Shown here one piece after another: positions 24,920 to 32,754 of a stretch of DNA of 64,000 nucleotides. This stretch comes from Paraplanobispora siamensis (GTDB lineage: Bacteria > Actinomycetota > Actinomycetes > Streptosporangiales > Streptosporangiaceae). Positions within the stretch are counted from its first letter, which is position 1; each line of letters begins with the position of its first letter. Position numbers and translations under genes: made by a program. The DNA is taken from NCBI RefSeq assembly GCF_016863175.1, contig NZ_BOOJ01000058.1:1-64000 (forward strand), read 5' to 3'. The notes below the pieces were generated by a model. The model saw only the letters and a list, made by a program, of their open reading frames with translations, ran no database searches and had not been told where the DNA came from.

Positions 24920-25345
24920 TCAGCCGGCGTTGTACTCGACGGCGACGTCGAGGACCCAGGTGACGCCGAAACGGTCCCTGAGCATGCCGTAGAGCGGGGT
25001 CCACCCGGCCGGGCCGAGGTCCTCGATGACGGTGGCGCCGTCGGACAGGCCCTTCCAGTAGGCGGTGATCTCGTCGGCGTCCTCGCCGCGAACGGAGACG
25101 AAGAACGCCCGGTCGCCGGCGTCGTAGGTCTGCTCCTCGCGCACGTCGTAGGCCATGACGTGGAAGCCGTTGTCGGCCCGGACCTCGCCTCACGAGATCC
25201 GGTCGGCGTCGGCCGGGTGCCGCACCTGCCGGGCGTCGGCGTTGGTGAACGCGACGAGGTGGCCGCCGAAGACGGACTGGTAGAACTCCAGCGCCGGACG
25301 GGCGTTGTCCCGGAAGTTCAGGTGAACGGCAGTGGTGATGCTCAT
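24920..25345 (-). pseudogene. VOC/PhnB-like protein gene with a Trp-to-TGA stop
   Basis: From ATG 25345 (ribosome site CGGAGT) the frame reads MSITTAVHLNFRDNARPALE, FYQSVFGGHLVAFTNADARQ, and reaches DRIS at codon 51. TGA at 25190-25192 follows, then GEVRADNGFHVMAYDVREEQ continues without a shift to DRFGVTWVLDVAVEYNAG. PhnB-like VOC proteins carry Trp in the DRISWG position, so a single TGG-to-TGA change explains the stop. Otherwise the 141-codon gene is intact. It is divergent from a WYL regulator with a perfect operator between. Confidence 0.8.
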
Positions 25346-25393
25346 GATGACTCCGTCGAATCAGGTTCTCTGGTTGCAGGTCCGAGATTCGCA

Positions 25394-25424
25394 GAGGTAG
25401 GTGCCAGGATGTGTCACCTACCTC
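25394..25424. promoter_or_regulatory. Perfect 10-bp operator dyad
   Basis: GAGGTAGGTG (25394-25403), 11-base spacer, CACCTACCTC (25415-25424). It lies 16 bases upstream of the WYL regulator start and 49 bases from the divergent VOC start. This is the expected site for the WYL protein to control itself and the VOC gene. Confidence 0.75.
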
Positions 25425-25440
25425 GGGCAGAATCACATTC

Positions 25441-26421
25441 ATGCCGAAAACCTCCGCCCGACTGCTGGCTCTGCTGTCGCTGTTGCAGACCCGCCGCGAC
25501 TGGCCCGGCACGTTGCTGGCCGACCGTCTCGGCATCAGCCTGCGCACCGTGCGCCGCGACGTCGACCGGCTCCGCGAGCTCGGCTATCCCATCACCGCGG
25601 TCAAAGGCCCCGACGGGGGCTACCGGCTCAGCGCCGGCACCGAACTGCCCCCGCTGCTGTTCGACGACGAACAGGCCGTCGCACTCACCGTCGCCCTGCA
25701 GATCGCCGCCACCACCGAGGGCGACGGCCTCGCCGAACCCGCCGCGCGCGCCCTGAACACCATCCGCCAGGTCATGCCCACCCGGCTCCGGAACCGTGTC
25801 GACACTCTGCAGGTCACCGCTGTCCGCCGGCCGCCCGGCCGCCCGGCCGCACCCGTCGACGGCACCGTGCTGCTCACGATCAGCGCCGCGGTCCACGCCC
25901 ATGAGACCCTGCGATTCGACTACGGCACCGAGGCCGCGGACAGGCCCCCGCGCCGCGCCGAGCCGCACCACGTCGTCACCTGGGACGGGCGCTGGTACCT
26001 CGTCGCCTGGGATCTCGACCGCCAGGACTGGCGCACCTTCCGCGCCGACCGGATCGTGCCGCGCACTCCCAACGGACCCCGCTTCACCCCCAGGGCGCTG
26101 CCCGGAGGCGACGTGGCCGCTTTCATCACCAGCCGGTTCCGAGGCTCCGCCGACGCCTCCGACAGCTGGCCCTGTCAGGGCACGGTCATCCTCGACCTGC
26201 CCGCCGCCGCCGTCGCCCTCTACACCCGCGACGGCATCGTCGAGGAGATCACCCCTGACCGCTGCAAGCTCACCGTCGGGTCCTGGTCCTGGCCCAGCCT
26301 CGCCGCCGCCGTCGCCCGCTACGACGCCGACATCGAAGTCGTCGGGCCCCGCGAACTCACGCAGGCCTTCGCGCGCCTGGCCCGCCGATTCACCAAGACC
26401 GCAGCCGGACCCACCGCATAG
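25441..26421 (+). CDS. WYL-domain transcriptional regulator (YafY type)
   Basis: 326 residues from ATG 25441. N-terminal HTH (LLADRLGISLRTVRRDVDRL RELG), YPITAVKGPDGGYRL as the wing, then a WYL domain at about 140-220 with GRWYLVAWDLDRQDWRTFRA. The C-terminal WCX extension is present (EEITPDRCKLTVGSWSW). Regulators of this type often control an adjacent glyoxalase-like gene, here the broken VOC gene. An in-frame GTG further upstream would run through the operator, so I reject it. Confidence 0.9.
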   Translation: MPKTSARLLALLSLLQTRRDWPGTLLADRLGISLRTVRRDVDRLRELGYPITAVKGPDGGYRLSAGTELPPLLFDDEQAVALTVALQIAATTEGDGLAEPAARALNTIRQVMPTRLRNRVDTLQVTAVRRPPGRPAAPVDGTVLLTISAAVHAHETLRFDYGTEAADRPPRRAEPHHVVTWDGRWYLVAWDLDRQDWRTFRADRIVPRTPNGPRFTPRALPGGDVAAFITSRFRGSADASDSWPCQGTVILDLPAAAVALYTRDGIVEEITPDRCKLTVGSWSWPSLAAAVARYDADIEVVGPRELTQAFARLARRFTKTAAGPTA

Positions 26422-26576
26422 CCCGCCCGGCAGTGCCGGCGCTCGGCCATCTTGACCGCTCAGCGGGTTGCGGGCGCCGCCAATCCTCAGTTGATCGCTT
26501 CAGTGGTGGCTCGCTGGGGTTGGGCGCCTTCGTTCGGATCTTCAGCTCCTGCCCGCTCGCGCCCGAGGGTGCCGCC

Positions 26577-26895
26577 GTGCGCCGTTACCGTTTCGGCCCA
26601 ATCGCCACGCTGTTCGCCACCGTCTATGTGGCCGTGGTGCTCCCGCTGATCCCGGCGGCCGTCAACCTCGCGGCCGGCATGCCCGCGTGGATCGGCCCCC
26701 GCGGCGAGGGCCGACGACCTCTTCGACCCTCGCCGCGGTGGCGGGCATCGTCACCGCCTTCACCACGACGCCCGAGCGCTGGCCTGGTTTCCGTGGAAGG
26801 GCGAGGAGCACGGCACCCAGCGGCTGCTGATCATGGCGTACCCCGGACCGGGAGGCAAGGTCGTCACCCACCGCGGACCACCGAAGCGACGTTGA
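26577..26895 (+). pseudogene. Degraded membrane-protein gene (remnant)
   Basis: Within the 620-base gap at 26422-27045. GTG 26577, after GAGGG, starts a TM-like stretch (VRRYRFGPIATLFATVYVAV VLPLIPAAV). Protein-like sequence then hops frames: TLAAVAGIVTAFTTTPERW, and later ALAWFPWKGEEHGTQRLLIM AYPG ending in a stop at 26895. Two shifts would be needed to join them. Nothing else in the gap looks like a gene. Confidence 0.3.
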
Positions 26896-27045
26896 CGACG
26901 CGCGAAGGGCATCCGGGGGTCACCACCCCCGGCCGGCGCGCTTCAGAGAGGGACGGTGTGCGGGCGGGCGCCGATTCGCCGTGATGAGGGGAGCCGGCTC
27001 CGCGCCGTTACCCGCCGCCCCACGCTGCAGCGGCCGGACGGCTGG

Positions 27046-28260
27046 TCAGATGCCCTTCACGTAGTCGTAGCGGGCCAGGATGCTGCACACGTCGCAGAAG
27101 TCGCCCGGCGTCCAGTCGCGGCCCTGCGGGTCGAGTGAGCCCTGGCAGTTGCCGCAGGTGACGAAGGACTGCTTGTCCTCCCCGGCGGCGATCGCGGCCC
27201 CGGTGAACATCCAGTGCTCGACGCCGGGCCAGAAGCTCTGCATGAAGTCGGCGAAGTAGTAGTAGAAGTTGCGGTCGAGCGGATTGAACTCCCAGGGGTT
27301 CGGCGGGCTCTGCGGCGGGATCGTGCCGGTGGCGTGCAGGTAGTAGAGGTCCAGTTCCTTCTTCGGCACGAACGCCAGCGGGAAGACGTAGGAGAAGTCG
27401 CCCACGGCGCGCAGCGGGATGCCGCCGAGCCGGTAGCCGGTGGCCTGCGCGTTCACCAGGCCCGCCAGCAGGTCGGTGGTGTGCAGGCCGAGCGCGATGG
27501 TGCGGGCGCCGTGCTCGGCAGCGAAGACCTCCAGGGTCCGCCGGGTCGTGTGGTGGTCGACGTACATGGTCTGGTGGGAGTCCTCGGTCTCCATGAGCGC
27601 CGGGAGCACGTCGCGGAGCGGGCGGTCGAGGTGGAAGACGGAGCGGGCCAGGTCGGCGGGGATGAGCTCGTGCCGGACGCCGAAGCGCTCGGCCAGCTCG
27701 TGCGCCCGGTCGAAGGTGTCGGAGTAGGTGCTGTCGAAGTCCTCGAACGTCGCGGCCGTCAGGTCGAGGGGCACGCCGCGCTCGATGAGGGCGCCGAGGG
27801 CGAGCATGAGCGAGCCGCTGTCCACGCCTCCCGACAGGCCGAGGACCATGGGCCGGCCGGGCTGGACGAGCCGGAAGCGCTCGATGGTCTGGCGTACGGT
27901 GTCCTCGACGTGGCGGGCGAGGTCCGGCATGTCGAAGGGGGCCTGCTCCAGGGTCAGGTTGCCGTCGTCCCTGAAGACGAGGCGGCGTTTGAGGTAGGCG
28001 TGCCCGCTGTCGCCGGGGTACTCGGTGTAGAGGCGGCGGATCGCGCCCAGGTCGTAGCCCTCGATGAGTCTGGCCCGGTAGCTCTGCCCGTCCCGGACGT
28101 GCTCGCCGTCGGCGAGCGGGACCTCGCCGCGCCCGGTGACGGTCACCGACAGCGGCGGGACGAAATTCTCCATCAGCACCTGGGCGATGGTGGCTCCCGG
28201 GCGGGCGGCGAGGGGGGTCGTCGTGCCGACCCGGTCGATCAGCTGGAAGTCAACGGCCAC
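27046..28260 (-). CDS. PP-loop ATP pyrophosphatase with N-terminal ubiquitin-like domain (Ncs6/TtcA-like thiolation enzyme)
   Basis: 404 residues from GTG 28260, behind GGAGGATGCC. Residues 1-68 look like a beta-grasp sulfur carrier of the ThiS/MoaD/Urm1 kind (PGATIAQVLMENFVPPLSVT, GEVPLADGEHVRDGQSYRAR) without a C-terminal Gly-Gly. Residues 136-300 are an adenine-nucleotide alpha-hydrolase: PP-loop SGGVDS at 143-148, ALGLHTTDLLAG near 258. The C-terminus has a zinc-finger pair, Cys369/372 (TCGNC) and Cys389/392 (FCDVC), as in Ncs6 and TtcA tRNA thiolases. In this operon the substrate may be a peptide or a small molecule rather than tRNA; that is inference. Asparagine-synthetase-like or 7-cyanodeazaguanine-like chemistry are alternatives. 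Confidence 0.75.
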   Translation of the reverse strand: MAVDFQLIDRVGTTTPLAARPGATIAQVLMENFVPPLSVTVTGRGEVPLADGEHVRDGQSYRARLIEGYDLGAIRRLYTEYPGDSGHAYLKRRLVFRDDGNLTLEQAPFDMPDLARHVEDTVRQTIERFRLVQPGRPMVLGLSGGVDSGSLMLALGALIERGVPLDLTAATFEDFDSTYSDTFDRAHELAERFGVRHELIPADLARSVFHLDRPLRDVLPALMETEDSHQTMYVDHHTTRRTLEVFAAEHGARTIALGLHTTDLLAGLVNAQATGYRLGGIPLRAVGDFSYVFPLAFVPKKELDLYYLHATGTIPPQSPPNPWEFNPLDRNFYYYFADFMQSFWPGVEHWMFTGAAIAAGEDKQSFVTCGNCQGSLDPQGRDWTPGDFCDVCSILARYDYVKGI

Positions 28261-28277
28261 GGCATCCTCCGGGCGTC

Positions 28278-28327
28278 GGGGATCTGTGCAGGAAGGGGAT
28301 CTGCGCGGGAAGGGATCTGCGCGGGAA
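28278..28327. repeat. Three tandem 16-17-bp repeats in the leader of the PP-loop gene
   Basis: Units at 28278-28294, 28295-28311 and 28312-28327; unit consensus GGGGATCTGCGCGGGAA, with the first differing at two bases and the third one base shorter. They lie between the hairpin and the ribosome site of the PP-loop gene. Confidence 0.7.
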
Positions 28328-28330
28328 GGC

Positions 28331-28367
28331 GGGGCACGGCCGCTCGGTCGTCGCACGGCCGTGCCCC
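28331..28367 (-). terminator. GC-rich 12-bp hairpin between peptide and enzyme genes (attenuator candidate)
   Basis: GGGGCACGGCCG (28331-28342) and CGGCCGTGCCCC (28356-28367) pair perfectly around a 13-base loop, 20 bases after the stop of the 46-residue peptide gene. No T-tract follows, which is common in actinomycetes. Partial termination here would give more peptide transcript than enzyme transcript, as in many RiPP operons. Confidence 0.6.
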
Positions 28368-28387
28368 TTGACGACGAGCCGTTCAGC

Positions 28388-28528
28388 TCATCGGCTGGCG
28401 CGCGGGTCCGCGCAACAGGTACGGAAGCGGATCAGGTCCGTCTCCCGCTTGGCTGCCAGCTGGGCGAAGATCTGTCCCAGCGACGTCGTGACCGTGCTCT
28501 GAGTCTTGACGGTCGCGGTGGCGGGCAT
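28388..28528 (-). CDS. 46-residue peptide, candidate RiPP precursor
   Basis: ATG 28528 sits behind a near-perfect GGAGGTGAAC ribosome site. The product starts MPATATVKTQSTVTTSLGQI, continues FAQLAAKRETDLIRFRT and ends CCADPRASR. The first 30 residues resemble a leader with an amphipathic helix (SLGQIFAQLAAKRETDLIRF); the end carries an adjacent Cys pair (38-39). It lies between an M28 aminopeptidase gene and a thiolation-like enzyme gene, and is followed by an attenuator-like hairpin. Precursor role is inferred from size, ribosome site and neighbours; no known RiPP class matches. Confidence 0.65.
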   Translation of the reverse strand: MPATATVKTQSTVTTSLGQIFAQLAAKRETDLIRFRTCCADPRASR

Positions 28529-28555
28529 GGCGTTCACCTCCTCTCCTCACGAGGG

Positions 28556-30406
28556 CTACGTGAGGTCGTTGCCGGGCCAGTCGGCCGCTTCGAGCGCGTC
28601 CAGCAGGCGTGCCGCGAAGGCCGGGTCGATGGGGAGCCAGGTCGAGTAGGCGGCCTGGACGACGGCCTGCCCGAGCCCGGCGCCGGTGGCCAGCGCCAGC
28701 GCCAGCGCGACCGCCTTGGTGTAGGCGGAGGGATCGCCGTCGTCCTGTCCGGCTAGCCAGGCCCGGTCGGCGGGCGTGGCGGCGTCGAGCAATCCTTCGA
28801 AGTTGAACGGCCCCGGCCAGCGGTTCTCCAGCCGCCGCGACGGCTGTGCAGGCGGGGGAGAGGGCGGGGGCGGCAGGTGCGGAGCGGCGAGCGCCTCGGC
28901 ATGCGCGCTCAGGTCCCCGGCCAGCTCGGGCAGTACGGCGGCGGCGAGCCCTGCCTGGTGGCGCAGGAACCCGCCGAGCCGGTCCCGGCTGAAGGGATCG
29001 ACCACGCCGTCCCCGGGCCGGGCGGCGCGGGCGAGGCGGCGGACGGCCACCATCCGCCCGAGCGCCCAGTCGGTGAGCACCGAGCGCAGGTACGGCCGGT
29101 CGCCGGGGCCCATGCCGCTCAGGAACAGGGCCAGGGCTCCGGCCAGCGTGCCGGCCCGCCGCAGCTCCTCGCCGGACACCTTGTCGGGGGTGTCGAGGCT
29201 GGTGTGCCGGTAGGGGTCGGGCCAGTGCCCGAGGGCGAGCGACGGGCTGGCGGTCGCCGGGTCGGCGAACAGCGCGTGGTCGGAGGCTCCGGAGAACGGC
29301 ACCTCCTCCCACGTCCACGCGCGCAGCGGCACCGCTCCCGCGTACGAGGAGGCGGGCGCCGGCAGCAGGTGCGCGAAGTCGGCGGCGAGCGCGGGCAGCG
29401 GGCTCGGCACGTGCCCGGGGCCGCCTTCGACGGTCAGCGGGCAGCCGCAGACGGCCTGGTCCTCGCCCACCATGTCCAGGTTGAGCACGTACGCGGGCCG
29501 CGGGCCGCGCCTGCCGTGCAGGTGGGCCGCCGTGCCCGCGAACTCCGGCCCCCACACGAACCTGACCGGCCCCTCGCCGGGCCGGCGCGGCAGCGCGGCC
29601 AGTGCGGTCGCGATGCCGAGGAGCGCGGCCACGCCCGAGGCGTTGTCGTTGGCGCCGGGGGCGGGGTGGCACAGATGGGCCAGCAGCAGCGTCTCGCCGG
29701 CGGCCTCGTCCCCGGGCAGGACGGCCTCGACCACCGGCATCGCGGCGTCCCCGGTGACCTCGACGGTGACGGCGGCGGTGACGCCCTCGCGGGCGGCCCG
29801 TAGCAGGCCGGCCATCGTCGCGGGCGGGACGCTGAAGGCGTAGAGGCGGGAGTCGCGGGCGAGTTCGAGCCGGCCGCTCACGGGCCGGTCGTGCCAGCGC
29901 TCGGCGGGGATGTCGGTGACCACGCCACCGGCCTCCGTACGCTGCAGCTCGGCGATGGCCGGGCCGAGCCGGATCCCGCGCCCGGAGGGGAGCAGGACCA
30001 GTGCGCCGGGCGGCGTCTTCGCTCCGGGATCCGTGCCGTCGACCAGCGGCACACCCCGCGCGTGGGTCGCGGCCGAGTATGTGGCCAGGCAGTACGGCTG
30101 CGCCGGATGCTCGGCCACCCGCCGGACGCCGCCGGGTTCGAGCAGGTCCAGGGTCGCCTTGACCGGTGTCCACGCGGCGGGCGCGCGGAACGTCCACCAG
30201 GTGGCCGTCCCGTCGGCCGGATACCGGTGGACCGCGACCTCGCGCAGGCCGGCCCGTTCGGCGGCGGCCGCCACCAGGTCGGCCGCCCTGCCGATGCCGT
30301 CGGACGCCTGGTAGCGGTCCAATCCGCACAGGGAGGCGACGAGATCCTCGCAGCGTTCGACCGGGAAGGCGTCGTGAACGGTCAGGACCGCCTCACGTGC
30401 TCGCAC
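28556..30406 (-). CDS. M28-family zinc aminopeptidase (DUF4910-like architecture)
   Basis: 616 residues from GTG 30406, behind AAGGAGG. A PA-like N-terminal region (GALVLLPSGRGIRLGPAIAE) is followed by the peptidase core: zinc His and Asp in LLAHLCHPAPGANDNASGVA, Glu in VWGPEFAGT, Asp in VLNLDMVGED, and SGASDHALFADP with the later RHTSLDTPDKVS. The C-terminal 150 residues are helical with a Pro-rich spacer. No signal peptide, so it acts in the cytoplasm. In this operon it may trim a leader or free a terminal residue of the peptide product. Confidence 0.82.
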   Translation of the reverse strand: MRAREAVLTVHDAFPVERCEDLVASLCGLDRYQASDGIGRAADLVAAAAERAGLREVAVHRYPADGTATWWTFRAPAAWTPVKATLDLLEPGGVRRVAEHPAQPYCLATYSAATHARGVPLVDGTDPGAKTPPGALVLLPSGRGIRLGPAIAELQRTEAGGVVTDIPAERWHDRPVSGRLELARDSRLYAFSVPPATMAGLLRAAREGVTAAVTVEVTGDAAMPVVEAVLPGDEAAGETLLLAHLCHPAPGANDNASGVAALLGIATALAALPRRPGEGPVRFVWGPEFAGTAAHLHGRRGPRPAYVLNLDMVGEDQAVCGCPLTVEGGPGHVPSPLPALAADFAHLLPAPASSYAGAVPLRAWTWEEVPFSGASDHALFADPATASPSLALGHWPDPYRHTSLDTPDKVSGEELRRAGTLAGALALFLSGMGPGDRPYLRSVLTDWALGRMVAVRRLARAARPGDGVVDPFSRDRLGGFLRHQAGLAAAVLPELAGDLSAHAEALAAPHLPPPPSPPPAQPSRRLENRWPGPFNFEGLLDAATPADRAWLAGQDDGDPSAYTKAVALALALATGAGLGQAVVQAAYSTWLPIDPAFAARLLDALEAADWPGNDLT

Positions 30407-30522
30407 TTCGCCTCCTTCGCCCCGAGAAGTGGAGATCGCGAAGTCATGGCGCGCAACAGCCCCAGCGTGAATGCAATCGGATCAGCCGTCAACAAGAACG
30501 GCAGCCGCACTTCACTCCGCAT
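30382..30522 (-). CDS. Possible second 46-residue peptide between MFS and M28 genes
   Basis: ATG 30522 has a GGAGGCGGATGA ribosome site and lies inside the last codons of the MFS gene; the stop at 30382 overlaps the M28 start. The product reads MRSEVRLPFLLTADPIAFTL, GLLRAMTSRSPLLGAKEAK and CEHVRRS. It is hydrophobic in the middle with one Cys. It fills what would otherwise be a 105-base gap in an operon of overlapping genes. It could be a real small protein or a coupling frame only. Confidence 0.35.
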   Translation of the reverse strand: MRSEVRLPFLLTADPIAFTLGLLRAMTSRSPLLGAKEAKCEHVRRS

Positions 30523-31717
30523 TCATCCGCCTCCGGGACGCGGTCACTCCCGTCACGCCGACCATGGCCGTGCACATCCCGATGGCGACGACGGCGCCCG
30601 CGGGGCCCAGCAGGACGACGACCGGACCCGCCGTCACCAGGGCGGCGATCTTGGCGGCGTTGTAGCCGGCGTACTGGACGGCGAAGACCCGTCCGTGCAG
30701 CGCGGCCGGGGCGCCCTGGTGGAGCAGCGTGCGCAGGGTGACGTTGAGTACGCCGTTGGCCGCGCCCGCCACCGCCCAGCCCGCCACCGCCACCGGGTAG
30801 GTCGCGACCGTCCCGGCCAGGGCGACGGCCGCGCCGGCGGCGATCCCGGCGGCCGAGAGCAGCGTCATCAGCGCGGGCGGGCTCGACGGGGCCCACCGTC
30901 CCGCGCCGAGCGCCCCCGCGACCATGCCCAGGCCCCAGACGCCGACCAGCGCGCCGTAGCCGGCTTCTCCGGCACGCAGGGTGCCGGTGGCGAAGAACAG
31001 CTCGGCCACGTTCACGCCGGCGAGGAAGAAGGTCACCCCGATCTGGACGCCGACGGCCCGCCGCAGCAGGGGACGGCGCACGAGGACGGTGATGCCCGCC
31101 GTCAGCTCCCGTTCCGCACGCTTCGGCGCCGGAGCCTGTGTGCGCGGAGCCTGCGTGCGCGGAGCCGGCGGGCGGGCGGGCACCAGGCGCAGGGCCAGGC
31201 AGAGCGCGGCGAACGTCGCGGCGTCGGCGAGCAGCGCGTCCCGCGGCCCCCAGGCCGCCGTTACGATCCCGCCCAGCGGAGGCCCCAGCGTGACGCCCGC
31301 CGCCCTGCCCGCCTCGAACCAGCCGTTCACATCGGCCAGACGCTCGGGCGGAGCGAGCCCGGGGAGCAGGGCGACCAGCCCGTTCTGGGTGATCGCGCCG
31401 GCCGTCCCCAGCAGGAAGAGCAGGACGAGGAGCTGCCAGAGCTGCTGCGCGAAGGCCAGCCCGACGGCCAGCCCCGCCTGGACGCCCAGTGTCCAGGACA
31501 CCAGCCGCCTGGCCTCGAACCGGTCGAGCGCCGTCCCCGCGAGCGGCGCGAAGATCACCAGCGGCACCAGCCCGGCCAGCATCAGCGCCGACACCGTGAG
31601 CGGCGAGTCGCTCTGCCGCTGGACGTGCAGGGCGAGCGCGGTGACCGCGAGGTAGTCGCCGAGCGCGGACAGCGCCGTGCAGGAGAGCATGGCGGCAGGC
31701 GCGAGGCGGCGCGTCAC
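30512..31717 (-). CDS. MFS transporter (exporter of the peptide cluster)
   Basis: 401 residues from GTG 31717, overlapping the previous stop (GTGA). About 12 TM helices with the MFS motif-A region APLAGTALDRFEARRLVSWT between helices 2 and 3, and a central Ala/Pro/Arg loop (PAPRTQAPRTQAPAPKRAER). The type matches the drug/siderophore efflux group (EntS/MFS_3 style). It probably exports the product or gives self-resistance. Confidence 0.85.
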   Translation of the reverse strand: MTRRLAPAAMLSCTALSALGDYLAVTALALHVQRQSDSPLTVSALMLAGLVPLVIFAPLAGTALDRFEARRLVSWTLGVQAGLAVGLAFAQQLWQLLVLLFLLGTAGAITQNGLVALLPGLAPPERLADVNGWFEAGRAAGVTLGPPLGGIVTAAWGPRDALLADAATFAALCLALRLVPARPPAPRTQAPRTQAPAPKRAERELTAGITVLVRRPLLRRAVGVQIGVTFFLAGVNVAELFFATGTLRAGEAGYGALVGVWGLGMVAGALGAGRWAPSSPPALMTLLSAAGIAAGAAVALAGTVATYPVAVAGWAVAGAANGVLNVTLRTLLHQGAPAALHGRVFAVQYAGYNAAKIAALVTAGPVVVLLGPAGAVVAIGMCTAMVGVTGVTASRRRMNAE

Positions 31718-32754
31718 AGAGTGCCCACGAACCCGGCCAGCGGCACCGGCTCCATCCTGAAGTGCTCCTTGACGCCCGCGTTGCCGCGACCGGCCTCCAG
31801 CCAGCGCGCCCCGCAGGCCAGGGCGGGGCCCAGCACACTGGACACGAGCAGCGCGTAACGGCTGATCCCCTGGCCGGACAGGCACTCGTCGGTGCCGCCC
31901 GCCCACAGGTGGAAGCGCTCGGCGTCCAGCAGGCAGATCACCGCCGTGGCCAGCCGGCCGCCGATGCGGGTCTCGACCACGCGCACGTCCTCGCCCGCCT
32001 CACGGACGAACGCGTGCAGTTGTTCCGGGTAGTAGCCCGGCGTGCCGTGGCGGGCGGTGGTGCGCCGGCACAGCTCCACCGCCTCGGCGACCCGGCCATC
32101 CCCGAACGGCGGGCGCAGCACGGTCGTCTCGACGTCGTCGCGCGCGCGGATCCGCCGCAGCCAGCGGCCGGCGTACGAGCGGCGGGGGTGGCGGGCGATC
32201 AGGTCGTCGAGGTCGCGGTACGGGCTCAGGTCGAGGCGGTAGCGGGTCTCCATGGGGACGGGCGTGAACCCCTCGGCGGCCAGGCGGCGGGCCAGCGCGC
32301 CCGAGGCGTCCACGTCCAGGAAGGCGAACCAGCGCGCCCCCTGCCGGGCCGCCAGCTCGGCGAGCGCCCGGCACGCGGCGGGAACGGCCCTTTCCAGGGG
32401 CGTCGCGGCGGGCAGCACCGTGTCGTAGCAGTGGGTGACGTGGGTGAGCAGGATGCGGTCGTGCGGCCGTGCGGGCAGGCCGAGGCCGGAGACGTCGCCG
32501 GCGGCGTCCTCGGTGCCCTGGAGGTAGGCGGGGAGGACGGCGTCGGGCAGGAGGAGATAGTGGAAGGCGTCGGTGGGGGCGAGGGGGGCGCGCTCGTAGG
32601 CGCGCAGGAAGGCCGGGCGGTAGAAGGCCGGGGCCGCGTGGGTGGCCGCCCGCCAGCGCTCCAGCTCGGCTTCGGTGAGGTCGTCGATGCTGTCGGCGAC
32701 ACGGGACCCTTCGTCGCCGCCGCTCATCGCCCGAGCAGTCCGTTCGCCGGTCAT
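31714..32754 (-). CDS. GNAT/FemAB-like acyltransferase
   Basis: 346 residues. It has the two-lobed look of FemAB or GNAT-fold proteins: HAAPAFYRPAFLRAYERAPL, a middle with RRLAAEGFTPVPMETRYRLD, and a second lobe with RRTTARHGTPGYYPEQLHAF, RIGGRLATAVICLLDAERFH and GQGISRYALLVSSVLGPALA. ATG overlaps the preceding stop. It probably transfers an acyl or aminoacyl group to the pathway intermediate. Donor and acceptor are unknown. Confidence 0.65.
   Translation of the reverse strand: MTGERTARAMSGGDEGSRVADSIDDLTEAELERWRAATHAAPAFYRPAFLRAYERAPLAPTDAFHYLLLPDAVLPAYLQGTEDAAGDVSGLGLPARPHDRILLTHVTHCYDTVLPAATPLERAVPAACRALAELAARQGARWFAFLDVDASGALARRLAAEGFTPVPMETRYRLDLSPYRDLDDLIARHPRRSYAGRWLRRIRARDDVETTVLRPPFGDGRVAEAVELCRRTTARHGTPGYYPEQLHAFVREAGEDVRVVETRIGGRLATAVICLLDAERFHLWAGGTDECLSGQGISRYALLVSSVLGPALACGARWLEAGRGNAGVKEHFRMEPVPLAGFVGTL

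Noticed and set aside
29891-31858. Long plus-strand frame antisense to the M28 and MFS genes
   Set aside because: Composition is Arg/Gly/Gln-rich with no fold or motif; the minus strand carries complete enzyme motifs.
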